The notes beneath the pieces are model-generated. The model was not told the origin of the DNA, did no database searches, and worked only from the letters and a program-made list of their open reading frames with translations. A DNA stretch of 15,869 bases from Leptospira_B sp964571605 (GTDB taxonomy: Bacteria > Spirochaetota > Leptospiria > Leptospirales > Leptospiraceae). The stretch is from assembly GCA_964571605.1 (NCBI GenBank), contig CAZNCS010000084.1, positions 1-15,869 on the forward strand. The letters run 5' to 3'. The position numbers were made by a program, and so were the translations under genes. Below, piece by piece: positions 1-6,530 of this stretch (position 1 is its first letter; every line of letters begins with the position of its first letter).

Positions 1-54
1 TCCGGTTTGGATCTTCCGGGAATCATGGGAATACGGAAGCCAAATCTTCCCTAG
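1..54 (+). CDS. C-terminal tail of an unidentified upstream gene (partial)
   Basis: Frame 1 reads 17 codons ending in PGIMGIRKPNLP and a TAG at 52-54. It would finish just before the Shine-Dalgarno of pyrE, the usual spacing for an operon neighbour. The fragment is too short to assign a family. The other two plus frames are also open here, including the pyrE frame itself, so this reading rests on the good ribosome site at 58-62 and not on coding evidence. Confidence 0.25.
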   Translation, partial: SGLDLPGIMGIRKPNLP

Positions 55-57
55 ACC

Positions 58-62
58 AGGAG
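58..62 (+). promoter_or_regulatory. Ribosome binding site setting the TTG start of pyrE
   Basis: AGGAG lies 8 nt before the TTG at 71-73. The pyrE frame is open back to the window edge with no nearer ATG, so this site is what decides the start. The resulting protein begins about where orotate phosphoribosyltransferases normally begin. Confidence 0.6.
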
Positions 63-70
63 TCGAAACC

Positions 71-628
71 TTGCGATCAGAACTTTTTAAACTCGTTCAA
101 GACCACGCTTATCGTTACAGAGAAGAGCCTTTCACGCTTGCAAGTGGCAAAAAATCCAGACATTATTTCAATTGTAAAGAGATCACATTACATCCCGAAA
201 GGTTGGAACTCCTATGCAAATATATCGTAGCGAATCTACTCCCTGAATCCGGTATAGAGAACTCGGAAGCATTCGGAGGACTCACAATGGGAGCCGATCC
301 GATTTGTTACGGGGTTGCTTTGGAATATAGAAAGCAGAATAAAAATGCGTTTCCCCTTATCGTAAGAAAACAAGCCAAAGACCATGGAACTAAAAATCTG
401 GTAGAGGGTGGCGTGAATGCGGTCAAAACCTGTATTGTTGTGGATGATGTAATTACTACAGGTGCGTCTACTTTACAAGCCATCAAAAGTCTAAGAGAAG
501 CGGGTTTAGAAGTAAATACATGCATTTGTATCATAGACAGGGAAGAAGGCGGCAAAGTCGCGATAGAAGCCGAAGGAATCAAAGTGTTTCCTATTTTTAA
601 AAAATCAGAGTTTGGAAATTTGGAATAA
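71..628 (+). CDS. pyrE: Orotate phosphoribosyltransferase
   Basis: Cytosolic enzyme of de novo pyrimidine synthesis that joins orotate to PRPP, giving orotidine 5'-monophosphate and pyrophosphate. The 185-residue product has the family's normal length. The type I phosphoribosyltransferase PRPP loop is VVDDVITTGAST (about residues 123-134). The catalytic flexible loop is visible as RKQAKDHG (99-106), and the N-terminal FTLASGKKSRHYFN segment (21-34) matches the orotate-binding hood. The start is a TTG with an AGGAG 8 nt upstream; no ATG fits as well. A membrane protein gene follows after only 2 nt, so the two are probably co-transcribed, although nothing in that protein suggests a role in pyrimidine metabolism. 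No attenuator or PyrR-type site is visible in the 70 nt available upstream. Confidence 0.95.
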   Translation: MRSELFKLVQDHAYRYREEPFTLASGKKSRHYFNCKEITLHPERLELLCKYIVANLLPESGIENSEAFGGLTMGADPICYGVALEYRKQNKNAFPLIVRKQAKDHGTKNLVEGGVNAVKTCIVVDDVITTGASTLQAIKSLREAGLEVNTCICIIDREEGGKVAIEAEGIKVFPIFKKSEFGNLE

Positions 629-630
629 TT

Positions 631-1341
631 ATGGCGACTTATAAATATGATGCTCCTGTTTTCAGAAAAAAATTACTGATCCGAACAGGATTGGTCTTAT
701 CCGTTTTTATTTTTTTTATCGCTGTGAGTCTCGTACAAGTCGAGGCGGATAAGCGGGAAGGTTTTTTAACGACCTTCTTATTTTTAGGAGGGGTACTGGT
801 TTTACTCCTTATAAAAAATTACACCAAACAATTGAAAATTTTGCAAGGTGCCAAGGTAGAAATCGACGGGCCAGTTCTGAAACAATGGAATGCAAAAGGG
901 CAATGTATGGAGGTTGATCTCAAGGATCTGGAAGGGATAGAAAAGGACAGTTTCCGAGGTTACGATCGGGTTTTATTATTAACGAAACAAGGAACCTTTA
1001 TCCCTCTTTTAAATTTGGAAAATATGGATCAGTTCGTATCCGAATTGGAAAAGAGTTCCAAAAAGAAAGTAAAAGTATTCGAAGAAGATACTAGAATTCT
1101 AACTTGGAAATCTTTGTTTGCATTTTTACCTTCGATAGGCGCGGGGATTGCATATACAACGGGATTATGGAAGGAAAAACAAGACGCAGTCTTTATCGTA
1201 TTCGTAGCGAATGCACTTCTCTTTTTATTATATTTTCCGAAAGATAGAATGGATACGGGATATTCCGCGAGAAAGAGATATATTTTTATTCTTCTGATTC
1301 TACTCGTAGCACTTTTGGTGCATTATTTCGGAATCGTTTAA
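631..1341 (+). CDS. Five-helix membrane protein with a central PH-like soluble domain, unknown function
   Basis: A 236-residue inner-membrane protein. Hydrophobic segments lie at about residues 16-36, 44-62, 160-178, 185-202 and 215-233. Between the second and third is a soluble stretch (about 63-158) with alternating strands such as KVEIDGPVLKQW, MEVDLKDLEGI and RVLLLTKQGTFIPL, then an amphipathic helix. That pattern resembles the bacterial PH-like (bPH2/DUF304) fold, but this is inference from the pattern and no diagnostic motif was recognised. The ATG is 2 nt after the pyrE stop, with its ribosome site inside the pyrE end (TTGGAATAATT), which suggests translation linked to pyrE. The stop codon overlaps the stop of the converging minus-strand gene, so no separate terminator fits between them. 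Confidence 0.8.
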   Translation: MATYKYDAPVFRKKLLIRTGLVLSVFIFFIAVSLVQVEADKREGFLTTFLFLGGVLVLLLIKNYTKQLKILQGAKVEIDGPVLKQWNAKGQCMEVDLKDLEGIEKDSFRGYDRVLLLTKQGTFIPLLNLENMDQFVSELEKSSKKKVKVFEEDTRILTWKSLFAFLPSIGAGIAYTTGLWKEKQDAVFIVFVANALLFLLYFPKDRMDTGYSARKRYIFILLILLVALLVHYFGIV

Positions 1342-2291
1342 TTCGAGCCGATGGAACCTGAGTTTGTGATTCCTTTTAGGATATTCATCCTTTTCTGAGC
1401 CAACCTTCGTAGTTCGGTCATATCGTTCGTAAAATTTTCCAAAAGAGGATCTAAATGCATATGAGTTTCCATCTTATGGATACTATCTCTTACATATTTT
1501 AAATCTTCAAAACTTGTCAATTTTCCGGCTAAAATTAATTTTCGAATCGTATCAAATTCGTATTTGCGCAAATGAATTCGAATTAAAAATTCCACTGAAA
1601 ATTTCGTAGTCAAACGAGACCAGGGACTTTTCGGATTAAAAGAAGGGTCGTTAGACGCAATAACATCCGCAGCTCGTTTATAACTGGAAGATCCTCCACC
1701 TCCGCTACCCAGGGGGCCGAGTTCGTAATCCGGAATATCTCTGGCAACTGGGACAGGTGCTCCTGTTTTTTCCAATAATTCCGACAATAAATTTCGACGA
1801 CGATTATCGTCGTAATCGTTAGGGGCGGATGTAAGTACCCTTTGGTATTCTTCCAACATCACTGCGATATTGATGTATTTTCCCAAAGGTGTATTATTAT
1901 GTTCTTTGATTTTCGGAAACAATTCGCGGGTAATTTGAAAAGGTGATTTGCGTTTGTAGTATGTGGCCTCGTAGGCTTTTTCTAATTTTTTTTCGGCAAA
2001 TGATTTCAGGTCGGTTACGATTTTTAAATCCGCATAAACGTATGCATCTACACCTTGGTCCTGGTCCCGGGAGTTTTTAGAAATTTCGGGTAGAACGATT
2101 TTGATGACAAAAATATATCTGGCCTGTCTTAGAAGTTCTATCGATTCGCGGATAGAGTGGGCTTCTCGGGAGAAAAAAGCGATCATATCCTTCAAAAAGG
2201 TATCCGAAGAGGGGATTCGGTTATCTTCTTGGAGGTTGATTTTTTTGATTTCCTCGGCAATTTCCAGGGCTATGTCAAGGGGAGAGGCCAT
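1338..2291 (-). CDS. Helical cytosolic protein of unknown function
   Basis: A 317-residue protein without signal peptide or membrane segment. It is mostly charged and helical: an N-terminal helical region (about 1-175), a flexible low-complexity linker GSGGGGSSS (195-203), and a C-terminal helical region (about 225-308) rich in Arg, Lys and Glu. The linker suggests two independently folding parts. No catalytic motif was recognised; I know it only as the kind of uncharacterised protein found in leptospires. The ATG at 2289-2291 has an in-frame TAA four codons upstream, so it cannot be extended, but it lacks a clear Shine-Dalgarno; the next methionine in frame is residue 36. The gene converges on the membrane protein gene with a 4-nt overlap. 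Its upstream side is the repeat-rich gap, so its promoter should lie near 2292-2380. Confidence 0.75.
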   Translation of the reverse strand: MASPLDIALEIAEEIKKINLQEDNRIPSSDTFLKDMIAFFSREAHSIRESIELLRQARYIFVIKIVLPEISKNSRDQDQGVDAYVYADLKIVTDLKSFAEKKLEKAYEATYYKRKSPFQITRELFPKIKEHNNTPLGKYINIAVMLEEYQRVLTSAPNDYDDNRRRNLLSELLEKTGAPVPVARDIPDYELGPLGSGGGGSSSYKRAADVIASNDPSFNPKSPWSRLTTKFSVEFLIRIHLRKYEFDTIRKLILAGKLTSFEDLKYVRDSIHKMETHMHLDPLLENFTNDMTELRRLAQKRMNILKGITNSGSIGSN

Positions 2292-2382
2292 TGAAGGGTT
2301 AGCTTAACTTTCCCCCGTTGGGAATCAAGATAGTTTTTAAGCTCATAAACGTTTACGCTGGGCGCTGGAAGTAACAACAAGG

Positions 2383-2505
2383 TCACGCAGAGACGTAAAG
2401 TCGCGAAGGTTTTTAGAGATGGTTCTTCGGTATAAAGAAAATATCCGCTTAAAATGAAACTTGTTACTATCTCTGTGTTCTCTGCGTCTCCGCGCCTCTG
2501 CGTGA
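2383..2505. repeat. Short inverted-repeat element, CACGCAGAG family
   Basis: The left end reads TCACGCAGAGACGTAAAG from 2383. The right end, read in reverse complement from 2505, is TCACGCAGAGGCGCGGAG, so the 123-bp unit has imperfect terminal inverted repeats of about 26 bp with no coding capacity between. The same terminal word recurs at 6239-6500. Such words occur dispersed in many bacterial genomes; here they behave like the ends of a non-autonomous element. Confidence 0.65.
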
Positions 2506-2585
2506 AAATATAAAAGCTGCTAACGCAAACAAAGTGGAAACTTTTGCTGTCGTTTTTTCATTGTTGGAATTCCAACAAACACAAA
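2480..2585 (+). repeat. 106-nt direct repeat, copy A
   Basis: Runs from CTCTGCGTCTCCGCGCC through AAAGTGGAAACTTT to the palindrome at 2561-2578 and ends in ACACAAA. It aligns without gaps to 2742-2847 with 8 differences in 106 (about 92%). AAAGTGGAAACTTT (2531-2544) can form a small hairpin with a GGAA loop. The first 26 nt double as the right end of the 2383-2505 element. Confidence 0.85.
2561..2578. repeat. Perfect 18-bp palindrome in copy A
   Basis: TTGTTGGAATTCCAACAA is exactly self-complementary. Related forms occur at 2823-2840 (one base changed) and 6197-6210 (GTTGGAGTTCCTAC), all in intergenic DNA. It could be a dyad operator or a hairpin in RNA; the sequence alone does not decide. 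Confidence 0.8.
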
Positions 2586-2741
2586 GGGGCCCCCGCCCTC
2601 TTCGGGATTGGGGAGGTGGGTCGCCTAGTGGGAGAGCTTGATTTTTCTCTATCAGAAAAATATAAAACTTACAACAAAAAAAAATAAGGCAAAAAATGTA
2701 GGAACTGTCACTTATTTACAGAATCTGAATCCTTACAAAAC

Positions 2742-2847
2742 CTCTGCATCTCCGCGCCTCTGCGTGAAAATATAAAAACTGCTAACGTAAACAAAGTGGA
2801 AACTTTTGCCGACGTCTTTTCATTGTTGGAATTCCTACAAATACAAA
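2742..2847 (+). repeat. 106-nt direct repeat, copy B
   Basis: Second copy of the 2480-2585 repeat, same length and orientation, 156 bp downstream of the first. It has the GGAA-loop hairpin at 2793-2806 and an imperfect palindrome (TTGTTGGAATTCCTACAA) at 2823-2840. It lies just past the stop codon of the ABC permease gene, so its reverse strand would be in that transcript's 3' end. Unlike copy A it has no matching left inverted repeat beside it. Confidence 0.85.
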
Positions 2848-2868
2848 CTCTCCCCGATCTTGTGGGAA

Positions 2869-5376
2869 CTATTCAGGACTAAGTTGGAACTTCATTTTTC
2901 GCAGAACCAAAAGAGGATATAGGGAAGAAACCCATCCGATGATCGGTGCTGAAATCAGAATTAAACTTGGAATTTCAGGTAAAAAAGAAAAACTAAGGGT
3001 CCAGCCAAACGCGTTACGATTCACCACATATAAAATAATCGGAGACATGACTAAAGATGCGATTATCCCGAATACCGCTCCGAAACTGGTCATATAAATT
3101 GCTTCTGTTCTTAAAATAGCCGCGAGTTGAGAGGATGACGCTCCCAAATATTTCAAAAGACCTAAAATTCTACGTTTGTCATACAAAGTATGAACCAAGG
3201 AAGATAAAAGGGATATGAGGGAGATAAAGATCGCTGTGGCTTTTAAAGAATCCAAAACCCGGAAAACTTTATTGATTTCGTACAGATAAATTTCTCTGAG
3301 CTGTGCCGAGTCGAGTAGATTTAAATCGCCGTATTCTTTATCCGAAGCGAGTAAAGATAGAATTTTTCGTTTTGCAGTTTCTATTCCCTCTGGCGACGAA
3401 TATTCTTCCTTTAAGAATAGTTTAATAGAGTTCAAAGTTTTAAATTCGAAAAATTTTTGGTAGGAATGGATATCCATCATGATGGTGCCACGTTCGGAAA
3501 AAAAATGTTCTTTGATTCCGCGGATAGTAAATCGTACTTTTCCGTTCGGGGTTTGGGAAACCAATTGGTCTCCGATTTTTAAACCGTTCAGGTAGGCCAT
3601 ATTCGAAGAAATTAAAATATCAGTTTCATTCAGGGCTAAATTTTCGATACGTTCCGGTTTATTTGTGTAAACGGAAAAATCGTAAGCGTGTACAGTAAAC
3701 GCTCCTATATCTGTTTCGAACTGAGTATTTACCAAAAATCCGTCCATATAGGAGCTGATCCCTAATTTTAGGATTTTCTCCGGCAGGTTTTTAGAAACTC
3801 CTCCATGGATTCCTGAGTAAAAGTATCTATCATTGATGATAGTAAAATCGGAAGGATATTCCGAGTCTACCCAATCGTTCAGTGATTTTTTATAACTGTC
3901 CGTTAGAATAGTGAGGCATAGAACCAGGGATACGGATAACATCACTGTCGCGGCGGTTAATGTGTTTCTGCCCGGATTTTCTTTCAATTCTTCCAAACCG
4001 ATTTGTAAAAAAGGAAAACCTTTATCAAATTTGTTTAGAATTCCCACAGAAAAAGCGCTTAGTTGTGAGAGTATATAAGGAAACGCGAATGTGATCCCGA
4101 TTACGACTCCACCTACACCTAAAAGACCCGGAAGAGGTAGTTTCCACGGAGAAGGTAGATTGGAAATAAGCAAAGAGACGAAAAAAATTATTCCTCCCCA
4201 GACCGCCCATTTTCCATTCGAAATTTTTCCTTTTTCATTTTGGGATTCTCTTAAGATGGAAAGAGGGGGGATTTTTCCGGCACGGATAGCAGGATACAAG
4301 GCGGAAATAATGGAGCCTATAATTCCTAAAGCCCCTGCGAGACTTAGATCTATTAAGGAAACTGATCTGTAAGTGGACAAAAGACTTTTATCCACTAAGC
4401 CGGATTCGGGTCTAAAAAAATCGAGGCCCGAAAAATAAAGACCTAAAACCAAACCCAGGCCGGTACCCAATGTCCCGAGTAGAACCGATTGGCTTAAAAA
4501 AAGAAGAATCGATTGTTTCGCATTTAGTCCTAAGGTCCTCAGAATTCCTAGTTCTTTTTCCCGGCTCAAAAACAAGCCGGACATGGTATTGGATACCATG
4601 AAGAAGGCGATCAAAAGAGAGATAAAAGATATGATGAGTAAATTTAATTGGAAAGAGCGAAGTGCGTTCGCGGATCTTTCTTTGATCTCGTCGGCTGTTT
4701 CAATTTTTAGATTGGAACCCAAAATTGAAAGTAGATCTCCTTTGGTTTTTTTCAAGTCGGCAGAAAGAGTTTGGAGCAGAAAATAATCCGGACCGGTAAT
4801 ATCTCCTATCTTCTCTTCGGCCAAAGAAATATCTTCGAAGATGAGAAAACCGCCTTCTATATCCACGGTTACGTAATCCCGAAACTCCAGATTTTTTCCG
4901 CCCAGAAGAAGAGTAAAAGGGCCACCTCCGAAACGATCCGCTAAGGATTTGGAAACATAACTTTTTTCCAAGGGAGAAGTATCGGAGTTCGTGGAATTTC
5001 CATCTCGCGGAATGCCGAAACTTTCTTTGGTCAGGTCTAGTCCGAAATATAGAACTCTTAGATTATCGGAGGAGATTCCTTCTTTTTGGATTCTGGGTCG
5101 GACTCCTAAGATGTTTTTCAATTTGGGATTCGAATAAATTTCAGATAAAATTTTCCAATCCAGGTTTTGTCCCGGCTGAGGAGATGAAATTTTTAGATTA
5201 AAATCTCCTTTCAAATATCCCATGGAAAAATCGATCAAAGATTTTTCCGCTTTGTTTGCATTGGTAGTGGTGGATAAAAATAGTCCCACACCTAGAGAAA
5301 TGCCTAAAAGAGCGAATATGAATCTGGGAAGATGAGTTTTGAAATACTCATACAAAAAAATAATATATAAATTCAT
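2869..5376 (-). CDS. ABC transporter permease, FtsX/MacB type with two FtsX domains (YbbP-like)
   Basis: An 835-residue inner-membrane permease predicted to work with the ATPase encoded just upstream, on a lipid-like or envelope substrate or lipoprotein (family inference; substrate unknown). Hydrophobic segments are visible near residues 16-36, 244-264, 291-315, 343-363, 391-407, 417-438, 474-492, 710-730, 760-783 and 803-822. That gives ten helices, the layout of YbbP-type proteins and not the four of LolC/E or MacB. FtsX domains lie at about 245-370 and 711-826; the first ends in the typical YPAIRAGKIPPLSILR. Periplasmic domains occupy about 37-243 and 493-709. The start codon overlaps the ATPase stop as ATGA, implying translational coupling. 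Length fits the YbbP-like family (about 800 residues). E. coli YbbP sits with YbbA and TesA; no TesA-like gene is adjacent here. Confidence 0.9.
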   Translation of the reverse strand: MNLYIIFLYEYFKTHLPRFIFALLGISLGVGLFLSTTTNANKAEKSLIDFSMGYLKGDFNLKISSPQPGQNLDWKILSEIYSNPKLKNILGVRPRIQKEGISSDNLRVLYFGLDLTKESFGIPRDGNSTNSDTSPLEKSYVSKSLADRFGGGPFTLLLGGKNLEFRDYVTVDIEGGFLIFEDISLAEEKIGDITGPDYFLLQTLSADLKKTKGDLLSILGSNLKIETADEIKERSANALRSFQLNLLIISFISLLIAFFMVSNTMSGLFLSREKELGILRTLGLNAKQSILLFLSQSVLLGTLGTGLGLVLGLYFSGLDFFRPESGLVDKSLLSTYRSVSLIDLSLAGALGIIGSIISALYPAIRAGKIPPLSILRESQNEKGKISNGKWAVWGGIIFFVSLLISNLPSPWKLPLPGLLGVGGVVIGITFAFPYILSQLSAFSVGILNKFDKGFPFLQIGLEELKENPGRNTLTAATVMLSVSLVLCLTILTDSYKKSLNDWVDSEYPSDFTIINDRYFYSGIHGGVSKNLPEKILKLGISSYMDGFLVNTQFETDIGAFTVHAYDFSVYTNKPERIENLALNETDILISSNMAYLNGLKIGDQLVSQTPNGKVRFTIRGIKEHFFSERGTIMMDIHSYQKFFEFKTLNSIKLFLKEEYSSPEGIETAKRKILSLLASDKEYGDLNLLDSAQLREIYLYEINKVFRVLDSLKATAIFISLISLLSSLVHTLYDKRRILGLLKYLGASSSQLAAILRTEAIYMTSFGAVFGIIASLVMSPIILYVVNRNAFGWTLSFSFLPEIPSLILISAPIIGWVSSLYPLLVLRKMKFQLSPE

Positions 5377-6080
5377 AAAATACTGAAGGCAGGATTTTCT
5401 TCCGAGATAATCAACCCGTCTCTCATTTTTAATCGGATTTTTCCTTTTGCTCCGATTCCTCCATCATGAGTGACTATGATCAGTGAAAATTTTTCCTTCT
5501 CTTGTAATTCTAAAAGTAGTTCTAGAATTTTTTCGGCGTGATATGTATCCAGATTTCCGGTGGGTTCGTCCGCCAAAACGATTTTTGGACTTTTGGCCAA
5601 GGCTCTTGCAATTGCGACCCTTTGCTGTTCTCCTCCCGAAAGTTCGTCGGGTTTGTGTTTGAATCTATGAGAAAGATCTACTTTTTCTAATGCGTTTTTC
5701 GCGATCTCCCTTGCCTTATATTTTCCCATTCCGGAGATATACAAAGGGAGAGCTACGTTTTCCAAAGCGTCTAGATAAGGAAGAAGATGGAAAAATTGGA
5801 ATATGATTCCAGTATCGTTTCTGCGATATTCCGTTAATTCTTGTTCGGAAAAACCAGCGATATTTCTTCCTCCCACCCATACTTCTCCCGAATCGGGAGT
5901 ATCTATCCCGGAGAGAATATTTAAGAATGTGGATTTACCGGACCCGGAAGGGCCCATTAGGGTTAAAAATGTATCCGCCAAATCCAAATGGATTCCTTTT
6001 AGAACGGAGACGGTTTGTTTTCCCGTATGATACGATTTGTTCAGATTGCGGATGATAATTCTGTTTGTCGGAGTCGACAT
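5373..6080 (-). CDS. ABC transporter ATP-binding protein, LolD/YbbA/MacB family
   Basis: Cytosolic ATPase subunit that should energise the downstream FtsX-type permease. With the ATG at 6080 the protein has 235 residues and begins a normal distance before the first strand (LNKSYHTGKQTVSVLKGI). All ATPase motifs are intact: Walker A GPSGSGKST (43-51), Q-loop Gln95 in FQFFHLLPYLDALENV, signature LSGGEQQR (147-154), Walker B IVLADEP (167-173), D-loop GNLD and switch His205. The frame extends 14 codons further to a GTG at 6120-6122, but that GTG lies inside an 11-bp inverted repeat of the intergenic element, and neither start has a strong Shine-Dalgarno. The stop overlaps the permease ATG. The exact partner type (Lol, Ybb or Mac) cannot be settled from the ATPase alone; the permease points to YbbAP. 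Confidence 0.92.
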   Translation of the reverse strand: MSTPTNRIIIRNLNKSYHTGKQTVSVLKGIHLDLADTFLTLMGPSGSGKSTFLNILSGIDTPDSGEVWVGGRNIAGFSEQELTEYRRNDTGIIFQFFHLLPYLDALENVALPLYISGMGKYKAREIAKNALEKVDLSHRFKHKPDELSGGEQQRVAIARALAKSPKIVLADEPTGNLDTYHAEKILELLLELQEKEKFSLIIVTHDGGIGAKGKIRLKMRDGLIISEENPAFSIL

Positions 6081-6196
6081 ACATCTATTTTCGATTCTGG
6101 AGGAGAATAGCAAGCCTTTCACGCGGAGATTCTTAGGACAGGTCCCACGCGGAGGCAGGGAGAACGCGAAGCGGAGAGGGATATTTGGCTTATATA

Positions 6197-6210
6197 GTTG
6201 GAGTTCCTAC
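6197..6210. repeat. GTTGGAGTTCCTAC palindrome, third occurrence
   Basis: GTTGGAGTTCCTAC matches the palindromes at 2561-2578 and 2823-2840 with one or two base changes. It again sits close to a CACGCAGAG-type repeat, which suggests the two motifs travel or function together. Confidence 0.6.
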
Positions 6211-6300
6211 GAATATTTCTCTTATATGTTTTAGTAACTCACGCAGAGACGCAAAGGCGCAAAGGGGATAGTTTAAATAAAAATAAGAAATTAAGTAAGT

Positions 6301-6366
6301 GGACCTCGAGTGATCTGAATAAAGTGAGGATCGTATCGCACGCGAAGCGTCACGAAGTTGAGGTCC
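6301..6366. repeat. Internal hairpin of the MITE-like element, arm 1
   Basis: GGACCTC at 6301-6307 pairs with GAGGTCC at 6360-6366. Within the arm a second small hairpin, ACGC-GAA-GCGT (about 6340-6350), can form. Confidence 0.5.
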
Positions 6367-6393
6367 TATTAAACAAAAATTAGCTGTACTAAG

Positions 6394-6435
6394 TTCCCTC
6401 GATACTATTTCCGCTTCGCAGAAATCAGTCGGGAA
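6394..6435. repeat. Internal hairpin of the MITE-like element, arm 2
   Basis: TTCCC (6394-6398) pairs with GGGAA (6431-6435), and inside that TTTC pairs with GAAA around a CGCTTCGCA loop, with some mismatches between. The loop word CGCTTCGC is the reverse complement of GCGAAGCG at 6342-6349 in arm 1, so the two arms could also pair with each other. Confidence 0.45.
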
Positions 6436-6530
6436 CCGGTTGTTCTCTTTATTCTTAAGAATTCCTTAATCTCTCTCTGCGCCTTTGCGTCTCTGCGTGA
6501 GAATGTTCCTCCGCGTTTCCGCGTGAAACT

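Larger units (their letters stand above)
2292..2868. other. 577-bp gene-free gap carrying several repeat families
   Basis: No convincing gene lies here. The gap holds an inverted-repeat element (2383-2505), two 106-nt direct repeats (2480-2585 and 2742-2847), a GC-rich patch between them (about 2586-2640, GGGGCCCCC followed by short G runs that could fold), and an A-rich stretch (about 2650-2700). It separates the start of the helical-protein gene from the end of the ABC permease gene, so it must also hold a minus-strand promoter near 2292-2380 and probably the end of the ABC transcript. Confidence 0.8.
6239..6500. mobile_element. MITE-like element, 262 bp, with 26-bp terminal inverted repeats
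   Basis: The left end begins TCACGCAGAGACGCAAAGG at 6239. The right end (6475-6500) is its reverse complement with 25 of 26 bases matching. No transposase or other gene lies inside. The interior has two further fold-back units (6301-6366 and 6394-6435), so the whole can be drawn as a long stem carrying two arms. Near-identical ends, no coding capacity and a related element at 2383-2505 fit a non-autonomous mobile element or a structured dispersed repeat. No target-site duplication was identified. Confidence 0.6.
6117..6528. repeat. Outer inverted repeat enclosing the element
   Basis: TTTCACGCGGA at 6117-6127 is matched exactly in reverse complement at 6518-6528 (TCCGCGTGAAA). The pair brackets the whole gap, from the possible GTG start of the ABC ATPase to 2 nt before the SpoIID-type gene's stop codon. 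It may be an older element into which the inner one was inserted, or an extension of the same palindrome. Confidence 0.55.
6081..6530. other. Gene-free stretch filled by nested inverted repeats
   Basis: Lies between the ATG of the ABC ATPase gene and the stop of the SpoIID-type gene. It contains an outer 11-bp inverted repeat, a degenerate ACGCGGAGG cluster (about 6146-6180), a GTTGGAGTTCCTAC palindrome (6197-6210) and a 262-bp MITE-like core with two internal hairpins. Open frames here are repeat-derived and have no ribosome sites. Any promoter for the ABC operon must lie in or beside this DNA; none is clear. Confidence 0.75.

Noticed and set aside
2586..2640. GC-rich patch as a terminator
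   Set aside because: GGGGCCCCC and later G runs can fold in several ways, but no clean stem followed by a T run was found.
2383..2847. CRISPR-like array
   Set aside because: Only two long direct repeats with a 156-bp interval and no regular spacer pattern or cas genes.
6037..6383. Plus-strand open frames of 60-65 codons, one containing THAETQRRKGD
   Set aside because: The peptide is a translation of the CACGCAGAGACGC repeat, there is no ribosome site, and the first frame is antisense to the ABC ATPase gene.
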